DNA from: Streptomyces sp. CB02261
GTDB lineage: Bacteria > Actinomycetota > Actinomycetes > Streptomycetales > Streptomycetaceae
Assembly: GCF_001905665.1 (NCBI RefSeq)
Contig: NZ_LIVX01000007.1
Coordinates: forward strand, 537,170 to 601,169
Length of the DNA stretch: 64,000 nucleotides
Direction of reading: 5' to 3'
Part shown: one piece after another, positions 46,051-54,040 of the stretch
Position numbering within the stretch: the first letter of the stretch is position 1
Layout: the number at the start of each line of letters is the position of its first letter
Notes under the pieces: generated by a model
Database searches by the model: none
What the model was told of the DNA's origin: nothing
What the model saw: only the letters and a program-made list of their open reading frames with translations
Made by a program: the position numbers and the translations under genes

Positions 46051-46068
46051 TATAGTGATCGCCGATCA
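46051..46068 (+). promoter_or_regulatory. -10 box overlapped by a GATCG palindrome, upstream of the coupled mini-ORF
   Basis: TATAGT (46051-46056) is a good -10 hexamer, and its last base begins TGATCGCCGATCA (46056-46068), a near copy of the palindrome at 45877. A repressor bound here would block the promoter. No convincing -35 is present. The next gene start is at 46123. Confidence 0.55.
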
Positions 46069-46122
46069 ACGGCCGGGACGCCCGCCGGGGGACTGACCAC
46101 CCCCTCCACCCACCGAGGACCC

Positions 46123-46152
46123 ATGTCATCCACACCACGCCGTACCCCCTGA
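46123..46152 (+). CDS. Nine-residue mini-ORF translationally coupled to the next gene
   Basis: ATG 46123 encodes MSSTPRRTP and ends in a TGA whose last base is the A of the next gene's ATG (46152). GAGGA stands 5 bases before this ATG, whereas the larger gene has no ribosome site of its own. This fits a short translated leader that delivers ribosomes to the downstream gene; a missed frameshift is the alternative. Confidence 0.5.
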   Translation: MSSTPRRTP

Positions 46153-47126
46153 TGGCCGGACACGGCTTCCGGCCCGTCTACCACCCCGCGGGCCACGACC
46201 ACGCCCTGCGCAACGCCGTCCAGGACCTACGCACCGGCCGCTGGGTGGCGATGGCGCGGCTGCTCGGCGAGACCGCGGACTGGGACAGCTGGACCCGGCG
46301 CACCCAGGTCCTCGCCGCCGTCGCCGCGGGCACCGACGTCGTCCACACCTGGCGCTCCGAGCAGCCCGACAGCCTCGCCGCCACCGTGATGCACAGCCGG
46401 GTCAGCGTCGAGCGGGCCGTACGCGCCCACCGCGCCGGCCACGCCCGTACCCGGGAACTCTGGCAGGAGGCCGGGACCGCCTGCCGGGAGGCCGCCGACC
46501 TCGCACCCGCCGACCCCGTGCCCTGGGTGGGCCTGATCGCCCTCGCCGCCCTCGACCGACACCAGCGCATGGCCGAACACCGGCTCTCCCCGCCGGCCCC
46601 CATGCTGCCGCCCGGCCCCTGGGGCCTGCTGGCCGAGGCGGAGAAGCGCGACCCGTACAACCGCGAAGCCCACCACCGCATGCTGCAGTTCGTCTACGCC
46701 CGGCGCCCCGGGCCGCTCTCCGAGGCCGTCAACTACTCCTACTGGGCGGCCTCGTCGGCGCCCGTCGGCTCGGCCCTGCACGCACTCCCGCTCTATGTGC
46801 GGGTCGAGCGCTACCGGCGGGAGCGCGGCCACGAGCGGGCGCTCGACCTCCACTGGGTCGCGGAGGACGCCGTACGCGACGCCCGGCGCGCCCTCGACAC
46901 CTGGTTCCTCTTCTGCGCCACCGACGAGGCGTCGCTGCTGGACCTCAACCACCTGGCGCACGCCCTCTTCGGCGCCCTCCGCTTCGCCGACGCGGCCCGG
47001 GTCTTCGAGGCGCTCGGCCCGTACTACACGACGCTGCCGTGGGCGTACCGGACCTCGCAGCCGGACGACCGCGTACTCGCCGAAGAGGTCTTCCTGCGGG
47101 CCCGCGCCCGCTGTCTCGACGGGTGA
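46152..47126 (+). CDS. Conserved hypothetical soluble protein (324 aa), TPR-like helical
   Basis: The protein is rich in Ala-Arg helices (for example WVAMARLLGETADWDSWTRR, ACREAADLAPADPVPWVGLIALA) and looks like a helical-repeat scaffold; its middle LLAEAEKRDPYNREAHHRMLQFVYAR resembles a tetratricopeptide-type pair. No catalytic motif or signal peptide is seen. I do not know its role. Translation probably depends on the coupled mini-ORF, and transcription on the TATAGT/palindrome region it shares with the polyol operon. The APC permease follows 89 bases later on the same strand. Confidence 0.75.
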   Translation: MAGHGFRPVYHPAGHDHALRNAVQDLRTGRWVAMARLLGETADWDSWTRRTQVLAAVAAGTDVVHTWRSEQPDSLAATVMHSRVSVERAVRAHRAGHARTRELWQEAGTACREAADLAPADPVPWVGLIALAALDRHQRMAEHRLSPPAPMLPPGPWGLLAEAEKRDPYNREAHHRMLQFVYARRPGPLSEAVNYSYWAASSAPVGSALHALPLYVRVERYRRERGHERALDLHWVAEDAVRDARRALDTWFLFCATDEASLLDLNHLAHALFGALRFADAARVFEALGPYYTTLPWAYRTSQPDDRVLAEEVFLRARARCLDG

Positions 47127-47215
47127 CGCGCCGACACGCCCCTCGCACGTCCCCGAAAGCCCGTACGCCCGTGTACTCGCCCCTGCCCCCCGCCCCCCGT
47201 CCCCGGAGGAACTCG

Positions 47216-48757
47216 ATGTCCCGCACGGCCGCCCCCGACGACGCGATACGCAAGCCACCCCCCGCCGCGGCACAGGACGAGGAGGCGCGGCTGAGGGAGC
47301 TCGGCTACCAGCCCGTCCTCGCCCGCCGCATGGGCGGCTTCGGCAACTTCGCGATCAGCTTCTCGGTCATCTCCGTCCTCTCCGGCTGCATGACCCTCTA
47401 CGGCTTCGGCATGGGCACGGGCGGTCCCGCCGTCATGCTGTGGGGCTGGGCCGGCGTCGGCCTCTTCGTGCTGTGCGTGGGCCTCGCCCTCGCCGAGGTC
47501 ACCAGCGCCTACCCGACCTCCGGCGCCCTCTACTACATGGCGGACCGGCTCGGCGGCCGCCGCTGGGGCTGGTACACCGGCTGGCTGAACCTGCTCGGCC
47601 TGCTCGGCGCGATCGCCGGCATCGACTACGGCGCCGCGCTCTTCACCGGGGCCTTCCTCAACCTCCAGTGGGGCTTCGAGCCCACCGCCGGCTCCACCTT
47701 CCTGATCTTCCTGGCGATCCTTCTGCTCCACGCCGTCCTGAACCTCTTCGGCGTCCGTCTGGTCAGCGTGCTCAACTCGATCAGCGTCTGGTGGCACCTG
47801 GGGGGCGTGGCGGTCATCGTCGGCGCCCTCGCGTTCGTCCCCGACCGGCACCAGTCCGTCGGGTTCGTGTTCACCGAGTTCGTCAACGACACCGGCTGGA
47901 CGAACCCCTTCTACGTCGCCGCGATCGGCCTCCTGCTCGCCCAGTACACCTTCTCCGGCTACGACGCCTCGGCCCACCTCTCCGAGGAGACCTCCAACGC
48001 CTCCGTCTCCGCGGCCAAGGGCATCGTGCGGGCCATCTGGGTCTCCTGGATCGCCGGCTTCGCCCTGCTCGCCGGCCTGAGCTTCGCCATCCAGGACTAC
48101 GCGACCACGAAGGACGACGCCGTCGGAGGCGTACCGCCGGCCCAGATCCTCCTGGACGCCCTGGGCTCCGGCGGCGCCGCCGCCCTGCTGCTCGTGGTCA
48201 TCGGCGCCCAGCTCTTCTGCGGCAACGCCGAGGTGGCCGCCGCTAGCCGCATGGTCTTCGCCTTCAGCCGCGACAACGCCCTGCCCGGCTCGACGATCTG
48301 GCGGAAGGTCAGCGGCCGCACCCAGACCCCCGTCCCGGCCGTCTGGCTCGCGGTGGCGGTCGCCGCGCTGCTCGCCGTCCCCTCGCTGTACTCCGCCACC
48401 GCCTACGGCGCCGTCACCGCCATCAACGTCATCGGCATCACGCCGGCCTACGCCATCCCGATCTATCTGCGGCTGCGCGCGGGGGACCGGTTCACCCCCG
48501 GCCCGTGGAGCCTGGGCCGCTGGAGCAAGCCGATCGGCTGGACGGCCGTCGTGTGGGTGGCGATCGTCACCGTGCTGTTCTGCCTCCCCCAGAAGTCCCC
48601 GGTGACGGTCGACACCATGAACTACGCGGTGATCGCGCTCGCCGTCGTCCTCCTCCTGGCCAGCGTCTGGTGGTACGTCGCCCGCCGCTCGTACGGGACA
48701 CCGACGGCGTACGGCACGGCCCGCGAGGAGGCGGAGATCTCGGAGGGCATCGTCTGA
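47216..48757 (+). CDS. APC-superfamily amino acid/amine permease
   Basis: The 513-residue integral membrane protein has about twelve TM helices and the APC family's first helix motif (ARRMGGFGNFAISFSVISVLSG), then ALAEVTSAYPTSGALYYMADRLGG and TFSGYDASAHLSEETSNAS, characteristic of eukaryote-like GABA/choline/basic amino acid permeases found in actinomycetes. The transported compound is probably an amino acid or amine. GGAGGA is 6 bases before ATG 47216. It is convergent with the GntR-UTRA gene; both share a perfect 17-bp terminator. Confidence 0.93.
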   Translation: MSRTAAPDDAIRKPPPAAAQDEEARLRELGYQPVLARRMGGFGNFAISFSVISVLSGCMTLYGFGMGTGGPAVMLWGWAGVGLFVLCVGLALAEVTSAYPTSGALYYMADRLGGRRWGWYTGWLNLLGLLGAIAGIDYGAALFTGAFLNLQWGFEPTAGSTFLIFLAILLLHAVLNLFGVRLVSVLNSISVWWHLGGVAVIVGALAFVPDRHQSVGFVFTEFVNDTGWTNPFYVAAIGLLLAQYTFSGYDASAHLSEETSNASVSAAKGIVRAIWVSWIAGFALLAGLSFAIQDYATTKDDAVGGVPPAQILLDALGSGGAAALLLVVIGAQLFCGNAEVAAASRMVFAFSRDNALPGSTIWRKVSGRTQTPVPAVWLAVAVAALLAVPSLYSATAYGAVTAINVIGITPAYAIPIYLRLRAGDRFTPGPWSLGRWSKPIGWTAVVWVAIVTVLFCLPQKSPVTVDTMNYAVIALAVVLLLASVWWYVARRSYGTPTAYGTAREEAEISEGIV

Positions 48758-48764
48758 CGGACCG

Positions 48765-48823
48765 GGACCCGGACCCGGACCCTTGGACCCGGACCCTTGA
48801 CTTGGACCCTTTGACTTGGACCC
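48765..48823 (+). repeat. Seven GGACCC hexamers in the APC-GntR gap
   Basis: GGACCC occurs at 48765, 48771, 48777, 48785, 48791, 48804 and 48818, partly in direct tandem and partly separated by TTGACTT-like spacers. It stands just after the permease stop and before the large hairpin. No coding frame is evident. Confidence 0.7.
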
Positions 48824-48849
48824 GGACTGCGGCCCGGCATCCGCGCCCG

Positions 48850-48889
48850 GCGCCTGGTTCCCGTCCCGTACCGGACGGGAACCAGGCGC
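48850..48889. terminator. Perfect 17-bp bidirectional hairpin terminator
   Basis: Bases 48850-48866 pair exactly with 48873-48889 around a 6-base loop (arm begins GCGCCTGGTTCCCG). It lies between the convergent permease and GntR genes, 4 bases from the GntR stop, and should end transcription from both sides. Confidence 0.9.
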
Positions 48890-48893
48890 GGTC

Positions 48894-49649
48894 TCAGGCG
48901 CTGAACTCGTAGGTCCAGGAAGCCGACTGGGCCGAGAAGTCGATGTCCGTGATCTCCAGGGCGTGCCCGTGCTGATCGCTCACCACCCGGTGGACGAACA
49001 GCCGGGCAGCGCCGCCGGCCGACGTGGCGGCGGGACCGGGCGGGACGCCGACGGACTCCCGGTGCGTGATCCGCAGACCCGCCTGGTGCATCCAGTGGTA
49101 GAGCAGCCGCAGGTCCGGCTGCTGACGGCTGTCCCGGTACCGCCGGTAGCGGGACAGCTCGGGGATCTCGGTGAGCGCCGGCCGGGAGAACCACGACACC
49201 GCCCGCTGGAGCGCCGTGCCCTGCGGCCCGAGCACGACGTGCCGGTGCACGAGCGTCGGCTCGCCCGGGGCGAGGAGCAGCCGTGAGGCCAGGGGGGTGG
49301 GCGGTGGCTCCCAGGTCAGCGAGGCCCGCACCAGCGCCTCCGTCGCGCGGGGCCCGCCGGGGAACGTCGGCCGGCGGGCCGTCAGGGCCGGGACGACCGG
49401 CTCGCCCCCGGCTCCGGCGGCGGCGAAGGTACCGCGCCGGTCGGTGACGACGAGCCGTTCGTCCCGCAGGAGCTGGAGCGCGCTGCGTACCGTCTGCCGG
49501 TTGACGTGGAACCGCTGGGACAGGGATCGTTCCGAAGGGAGCCGACTGCCGGGGGAGATGCGCCGGTGGGCGAGGTCCTCGCGCAGCGCGGCGGCTACCC
49601 GGAGATAGAGCGGCGCGTCCGCCGGCGCCTCGGATTCGGGCTCGGCCAT
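48894..49649 (-). CDS. GntR-family regulator with UTRA ligand domain (HutC subfamily)
   Basis: The 251-residue protein has the N-terminal winged helix (LYLRVAAALREDLAHRRISPGSRLPSERSLSQRFHVNRQTVRSALQLL) followed from about residue 90 by a UTRA domain (LHRHVVLGPQGTALQRAVSWF-like core and HRESVGVPPG, LEITDIDFSAQSASWTYEFS end), which binds sugars, amino acids or histidine derivatives. ATG 49649 has AGAGGG 6 bases upstream. A cluster of TGGTCTA/TAGACCA half sites upstream matches GntR-HutC operators, suggesting autoregulation. The convergent permease may supply its ligand. Confidence 0.9.
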   Translation of the reverse strand: MAEPESEAPADAPLYLRVAAALREDLAHRRISPGSRLPSERSLSQRFHVNRQTVRSALQLLRDERLVVTDRRGTFAAAGAGGEPVVPALTARRPTFPGGPRATEALVRASLTWEPPPTPLASRLLLAPGEPTLVHRHVVLGPQGTALQRAVSWFSRPALTEIPELSRYRRYRDSRQQPDLRLLYHWMHQAGLRITHRESVGVPPGPAATSAGGAARLFVHRVVSDQHGHALEITDIDFSAQSASWTYEFSA

Positions 49650-49712
49650 GATCAGACCCTCTCTTCGCTCAGCGTGACCACATGGTCCGTGTGGGTGATC
49701 AATTCCTATCAT

Positions 49713-49737
49713 TGGTCTAAACCATTTTGCTAGACCA
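49713..49737. promoter_or_regulatory. GntR-type operator half-site cluster
   Basis: TGGTCTAAACCA (49713-49724) is an imperfect palindrome and TGGTCTA (49713-49719) pairs with TAGACCA (49731-49737). This is the recognised half-site style of HutC-like GntR proteins. It lies between the divergent GntR and DUF2252 genes in an AT-rich patch with a TAGGAAT-like -10 for the GntR gene (minus strand). Confidence 0.7.
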
Positions 49738-49833
49738 CTTCGGCAGAGTGGCCGAAACGAACGGCGCGCCTTGTAATGAGGTACCAGGTGACGGGGACGA
49801 GGCCGCGGCGGCGGAAGAGGCGGGTGAGGCCGG

Positions 49834-51174
49834 ATGACGACACCGTCGGAGCGCGCCGCACGGGGCCGGGCGGCCCGCAAACGGGTCCCCCGCTCCTCCC
49901 ACGGCCGCTGGATACCCAGCTCCCAGCGTCCGCACCCCATCGACGTGCTGGAAGGCCAGGCCCGGGACCGGCTGCCCGACCTCGTCCCCCTCCGCTACGG
50001 CCGGATGGTGTCCTCCCCCTTCGCCTTCTTCCGGGGCGCCGCCGCCGTCATGGCCGCCGACCTCGCCGCCCAGCGGCACACCGGGCTCACCGTGCAGCTC
50101 TGCGGCGACGCCCACCTCCTCAACTTCGGGGTGTACGCCTCACCCGAACGGACGCTCCTCTTCGATGTGAACGACTTCGACGAGACGCTTCCCGGCCCCT
50201 TCGAATGGGACGTCAAGCGGCTGGCCGCCAGCGTCGCCGTCGCCGCCCTCCAGAACGGCAGCACCAAGCCCAAGGCCCACCGGGCGGCGCTCCTGGCCAC
50301 CGAGTCGTACCGCACGACCGTGCGCCGCCTCGCCGGCCTCGGCGAGCTCACCGTCTGGTACGAGCGGATCGCCGCCGACGACCTCGTCCCCCTGGTCCAC
50401 CGCGACGAACGCGCCCGCTTCGCCGACCGCCTCGCCCGCGCCCGCCGCCGCACCAGCCTCCAGGCCCTGGCCAAGCTGACCGAGGCCGATCCGGCGGGAT
50501 TCCGGCACATCGTCGACGACCCGCCGCTCCTCGAACGCACCACGGACATCGACCGGGTCACCCTCGGCAAGATCTTCAGCGACTACCGCAGCTCGCTCGC
50601 CGAGGAACGACGAGTGCTTCTCGACCGCTACCGCTTCCGCGACGCCGCCCGCAAGGTCGTCGGGGTCGGTAGCGTCGGCACCCGCTGCTTCGTCCTCCTC
50701 CTGGAAGGCCGGGACGCCGGCGACCCGCTCATCCTCCAGATCAAGGAGGCCGGGCCTTCCGTCCTGGAGGCGTACCTGGAACCGAGCGCCTACAGCCACC
50801 AGGGACGCAGGGTCGTCTGCGGGCAGCGCCTCATCCAGGCCGCGAGCGACATCTTCCTCGGCTGGATGACGGGGCCCGAGGAGCGCCACTTCTACTGGCG
50901 CCAGCTGCGCGACATGAAGGGCTCGGCCGAGGTGGAGGCCATGTCCCCGGCCGCGCTCAGGGAGTACGCGCGGCTCTGCGGCCGGGCCCTCGCCCGCGCC
51001 CACGCCCGCTCGGGGGACCGCATCGCGATCGCGGCCTATCTCGGGGGCTCGGACGTCTTCGACCGTGGTGTCGCCGACTTCGCCCTCGCCTACGCGGGCC
51101 AGAACGCCGACGACTACGCGGCCCTCGGCGCCGCCATCGCCGCGGGCGTGGTGACGGCGGCACCGGGCGCCTGA
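49834..51174 (+). CDS. DUF2252 family protein
   Basis: The 446-residue protein matches DUF2252 proteins, a kinase-fold-like group of unknown function: RMVSSPFAFFRGAAAVMAADL, VQLCGDAHLLNFGVYASPERTLLFDVNDFDETLPGPFEWDVKRLAAS (with the H-x-N-x-G and DFDE acidic motif, resembling aminoglycoside-phosphotransferase-type catalytic loops) and GVGSVGTRCFVLLLEG. No TM segment is present. GAGG precedes ATG 49834. Its promoter shares the intergenic region with GntR. Confidence 0.9.
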   Translation: MTTPSERAARGRAARKRVPRSSHGRWIPSSQRPHPIDVLEGQARDRLPDLVPLRYGRMVSSPFAFFRGAAAVMAADLAAQRHTGLTVQLCGDAHLLNFGVYASPERTLLFDVNDFDETLPGPFEWDVKRLAASVAVAALQNGSTKPKAHRAALLATESYRTTVRRLAGLGELTVWYERIAADDLVPLVHRDERARFADRLARARRRTSLQALAKLTEADPAGFRHIVDDPPLLERTTDIDRVTLGKIFSDYRSSLAEERRVLLDRYRFRDAARKVVGVGSVGTRCFVLLLEGRDAGDPLILQIKEAGPSVLEAYLEPSAYSHQGRRVVCGQRLIQAASDIFLGWMTGPEERHFYWRQLRDMKGSAEVEAMSPAALREYARLCGRALARAHARSGDRIAIAAYLGGSDVFDRGVADFALAYAGQNADDYAALGAAIAAGVVTAAPGA

Positions 51175-51277
51175 GCCCGCCCGGCGGCAGCACCGGACGG
51201 GCTCAGGGGTGCGTGCGGGGATGCGTCAGGGGGCGCGTGAGGGGGTTGCCTCGGGGGCGCTTCGGGAGACTCCGCGC

Positions 51278-51349
51278 CCACCAACGCGCGCTCGGCACGC
51301 CCCACCAACGCGCGCTCGGCACGCCCCACCGGCGCGTGCTCGGCACGCG
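51278..51349 (-). repeat. Three tandem 24-bp repeats between DUF2252 and FAD monooxygenase genes
   Basis: Two exact copies of a 24-base unit beginning CCACCAACGCGCGCTCGG occur at 51278-51301 and 51302-51325, followed by a diverged third (51326-51349). The unit length is a multiple of three, giving an eight-residue repeat (ERALVGRA) in the minus strand, but no gene is otherwise supported. Confidence 0.85.
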
Positions 51350-51374
51350 CGCCGGCGCGGGAACACGGCACCGC

Positions 51375-52790
51375 TCACACCCGGGAGGGCAGCGACTCCC
51401 CGGCGTCGCGGCTCAGCGGCGGCTCCGTCGGCGTGGCGGCCACCGGGCCGAAGAGCACCGCCCGTGCCACCGGCGGCGCGAACAGCGAGGTCAGCGGGGC
51501 GGTCAGGGTGAGCGCCGCGCGGAACGGCGCCCCCACCACCGGATCGCCCGCCGCCCGCGCCTGCACCCGGCTCAGGTACCAGCCGACCGCCTTGTCCAGC
51601 GGCCCCGGCCGGGCCGCGTCACCGGTCGCGCCGGGCATCTTCTTGTCGGCGCCCGCCGAGATGTCCCAGGCCTGCCGCGAGGCGTCGAACAGCGCGCGCT
51701 GCACCTGTCGGGTGGTCGGGGTGCGCCGGGGGTCGGCGAGTGCCCGCCGCAGCGCGACCGCGCCGAGCGCGGCGACCGTCATCCCCTGCCCGTAGATGGG
51801 GTTGAAGGCGCACAGCGCGTCGCCGGTGGCGAGGAACCCGGCCGGGCGACGGCCCGGACGGTCGTATCGCCGCCGGATGTTGGAGGTCCTGCGGAATCCG
51901 TACACCGGGGAGTCCGGTTCGGCCCGCGCCAGCCACTCGCTGAGTACCGGATGCGGCAACCGCTCGGCGTACTTCTCGAACGCGCCGTCCTCCGTGGGCG
52001 GCTCGTCGCCGCGCAGCCCCGACAGGGTCACCAGGTGCCGCCCGTCTCCGAGGGGCAGCACGACACCGCCGTACACCTGGGCCGGGCTGGGCACGATGTA
52101 GTAGCCGGTCGCGTCGACCCCCGGGACCTTCGCCGGAGCCCGGTAGACGCGGGTGGCGTACGCGAGACCGGTGTCCAGGATCTCCTCGTGCGGGGCCTCC
52201 GCGCCGATGTCCGCCAGCCAGTCGGCGGCCTTCGTGGACCGCCCCGACGCGTCCACCACCAGGTCCGCCGCGAGCGTCCACGGCTGCTTGTCCGCCCCCG
52301 CGCCGCGCTCACGCAGCCGAACGCCCCTGACCCGCGAGGAGTCGCCGGTCAGGCCCACCGTCTCCGTGCCCTCGACCAGCTCGATGCGCGGGTCGGCGAG
52401 CACGCGCTGCCGCACCAGCCACTCCAGCTGGGGGCGCGGACCGGTGAAGAAGTGCGCGGTCGCGGCCGTGCGGCGGAACCACTGCCCGTTCTGCCACTGG
52501 ACCATGTCCTCGGGCACGCCCACCTTGGGCGCGCCGAGCGCGTGCAGCTCGTCCATGAACCCCGGGAGCAGCTCGTCGAGCGCCTGCTGCCCGCCGGCGA
52601 TCAGCACGTGGAGGTGGCGGCCCTGCGGCACGCCCGGCCGGGCCTCGGGCCCCTCCGGGAGACGGTCGCGCTCGACGACCGTCACCTTCTCCGCGTGCTC
52701 GGCCAGTACCCGAGCGGTGAGCAGTCCAGCGAGACTTCCCCCGATGACCACCGCGTGACGTGTCGCACGGTGCCCCAAGTCGTCGGCCAT
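51375..52790 (-). CDS. FAD-dependent monooxygenase/halogenase-like oxidoreductase
   Basis: The 471-residue protein begins HAVVIGGSLAGLLTARVLAEHAEKVTVVERD, the FAD GxGxxG motif with the acidic end, and has GVPQGRHLHVLIAGGQQALDEL and the second FAD motif GFLATGDALCAFNPIYGQGMTVAALGA (GD-x6-P-x4-G). This style matches the family of flavoprotein epoxidases/hydroxylases and halogenase-like enzymes acting on polyketides, squalene or carotenoids. The halogenase WxWxIP is not evident. ATG 52790 follows AAGGGCGGG by 4 bases. No cluster partner is present nearby. Confidence 0.88.
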   Translation of the reverse strand: MADDLGHRATRHAVVIGGSLAGLLTARVLAEHAEKVTVVERDRLPEGPEARPGVPQGRHLHVLIAGGQQALDELLPGFMDELHALGAPKVGVPEDMVQWQNGQWFRRTAATAHFFTGPRPQLEWLVRQRVLADPRIELVEGTETVGLTGDSSRVRGVRLRERGAGADKQPWTLAADLVVDASGRSTKAADWLADIGAEAPHEEILDTGLAYATRVYRAPAKVPGVDATGYYIVPSPAQVYGGVVLPLGDGRHLVTLSGLRGDEPPTEDGAFEKYAERLPHPVLSEWLARAEPDSPVYGFRRTSNIRRRYDRPGRRPAGFLATGDALCAFNPIYGQGMTVAALGAVALRRALADPRRTPTTRQVQRALFDASRQAWDISAGADKKMPGATGDAARPGPLDKAVGWYLSRVQARAAGDPVVGAPFRAALTLTAPLTSLFAPPVARAVLFGPVAATPTEPPLSRDAGESLPSRV

Positions 52791-53010
52791 ACCCGCCCTT
52801 TCGTGTCGTGGAACTTCCAACGGCCCAGTATCCACGCCGGTACGCGCCCCGTCCCGCCCCGCCACCCGCGCCGAGGCCACGGCCGTGCGCTTTCGGCCGC
52901 CCGCGTACCGCACCCTCGGGCGGCCCGTGCGGCGGCGAATGGATGCCCGGTATCCGGGCAGAGGCGGGGACCGAGGCTGTCCCGAACCGAGGAAGGGAGG
53001 GAACAGCGTC

Positions 53011-53397
53011 ATGGCGGTCTCCCGGCACCATGATCTCAAGGGCCCGGGCGCCGCTGCCCGGGCGCGCCAGGAGGTGCACCGTCTCGCCGGTGACGCCCTG
53101 GTCGCCGGGCACCCCCTGCGCCAGGCCACCGAGAACGACGCCGTCCTGGTCGTCAGCGAGCTGGTCACCAACGCCATCCGGTACGCCGACGGCGAGTGCA
53201 CCCTGGACCTCGCCCTGGAGGGGGACGGCATCGGTATCGACGTCCACGACGGCAACCCCGACCCACCGCGCCCGAGGGGCAACGATCCCGCCCGGGAAGG
53301 CGGCTTCGGTTGGGGCATCGTCGCGCGCCTCGTCGACGACCTGACCGTCCACCGCGACGCCCACGGAAAGACCGTGCACGCGCACGTGGAGCGGTAG
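53011..53397 (+). CDS. RsbW-like anti-sigma histidine-kinase-fold ATPase
   Basis: The 128-residue protein is a single HATPase_c domain: N-box SELVTNAIRYADG, G1 box IDVHDGNP and the G2-like EGGFGWGIVARLVDD. Single-domain proteins of this sort are Streptomyces anti-sigma/serine-kinase regulators that act with sigma-B-like factors and anti-anti-sigma proteins, none of which lies next to it. GGGAGG lies about 11 bases before ATG 53011. A tandem copy of its 3' end, including the stop codon, follows it. Confidence 0.88.
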   Translation: MAVSRHHDLKGPGAAARARQEVHRLAGDALVAGHPLRQATENDAVLVVSELVTNAIRYADGECTLDLALEGDGIGIDVHDGNPDPPRPRGNDPAREGGFGWGIVARLVDDLTVHRDAHGKTVHAHVER

Positions 53398-53457
53398 ACG
53401 GGCGCGGGCAGGAGTAAGACCGTGCACGGGGAGCGGTAGACGTGCGCGGGCAGGAGT
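53369..53457 (+). repeat. Tandem duplication of the ATPase gene's 3' end
   Basis: A unit of about 47 bases beginning AGACCGTGCACG and ending GCGCGGGCAGGAGT (53369-53415) is repeated at 53417-53457 with six bases lost and one change. The TAG stop at 53395 is copied as TAG at 53437. The second copy is noncoding. Confidence 0.85.
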
Positions 53458-53477
53458 TCCGCGCGCCGGACCGTGAC

Positions 53478-54008
53478 CTACTCGAGTTCCGCGAGCGCGC
53501 TCGTCAGCCACTCCACCCAGAAGCGCTCCATGTCGATGCCGCCCCTCAGCACGAGATGCCGCAGCCGGTCGGGCTCCGTGCTGCGGCGCTCCGCCGGGAA
53601 GTCCCGTGACTCGATCGCCAGGTACTCCTCCAGCTGCTCCCGGTGCAGGGCGAGATGCCGGGACAGCTCCGCACGCAGCCCCGCCGCCCCGACGACGGCG
53701 GCCGCCCGCATCCGCAGCAGCAGCGCGGCCCGCATCGGCTTCGGGTCCTCGGGCCTGGCGACCCAGGTGCCGAGTTCGGCGCGGCCCGCGGGCAGCACCT
53801 CGTACTCCTTGCGCTGCCCCCGCGTCGGCACCGGGGCGGGCAGGGCACGGATGTGCCCCGCCTGCTCCAGCCTGCCCAGCTCCCGGTAGATCTGCTGGTG
53901 CGTGGCCGACCAGAAGTAACCGATCGACTTGTCGAAGCGGCGCGTCAGTTCGAGGCCCGAGGACGGCTTCTCGAGCAGCGCGGTGAGGATCGCGTGCGGG
54001 AGGGACAT
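53478..54008 (-). CDS. PadR-family transcriptional regulator
   Basis: The 176-residue protein has the PadR winged helix: MSLPHAILTALLEKPSSGLELTRRFDKSIGYFWSATHQQIYRELGRLEQAG, RGQRKEYEVLPAGRAELGTWV, and a C-terminal helical dimerisation domain. PadR proteins repress genes for stress, phenolic or lipid metabolism, usually by binding palindromes; the fadH-like enzyme just upstream on the same strand, with its large palindrome, is the likely target. The stop is convergent with the ATPase repeat region, and the gene starts 33 bases from the fadH end. Confidence 0.9.
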   Translation of the reverse strand: MSLPHAILTALLEKPSSGLELTRRFDKSIGYFWSATHQQIYRELGRLEQAGHIRALPAPVPTRGQRKEYEVLPAGRAELGTWVARPEDPKPMRAALLLRMRAAAVVGAAGLRAELSRHLALHREQLEEYLAIESRDFPAERRSTEPDRLRHLVLRGGIDMERFWVEWLTSALAELE

Positions 54009-54040
54009 GCACGCATCCTAGGAGCGGGCGGGCACGGTGA

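Noticed and set aside
51114..51371. A minus-strand frame containing an eight-residue repeat (ERALVGRA)
   Set aside because: Its end overlaps the end of the DUF2252 gene antisense, it has low-complexity composition and no ribosome site; kept only as a DNA repeat.
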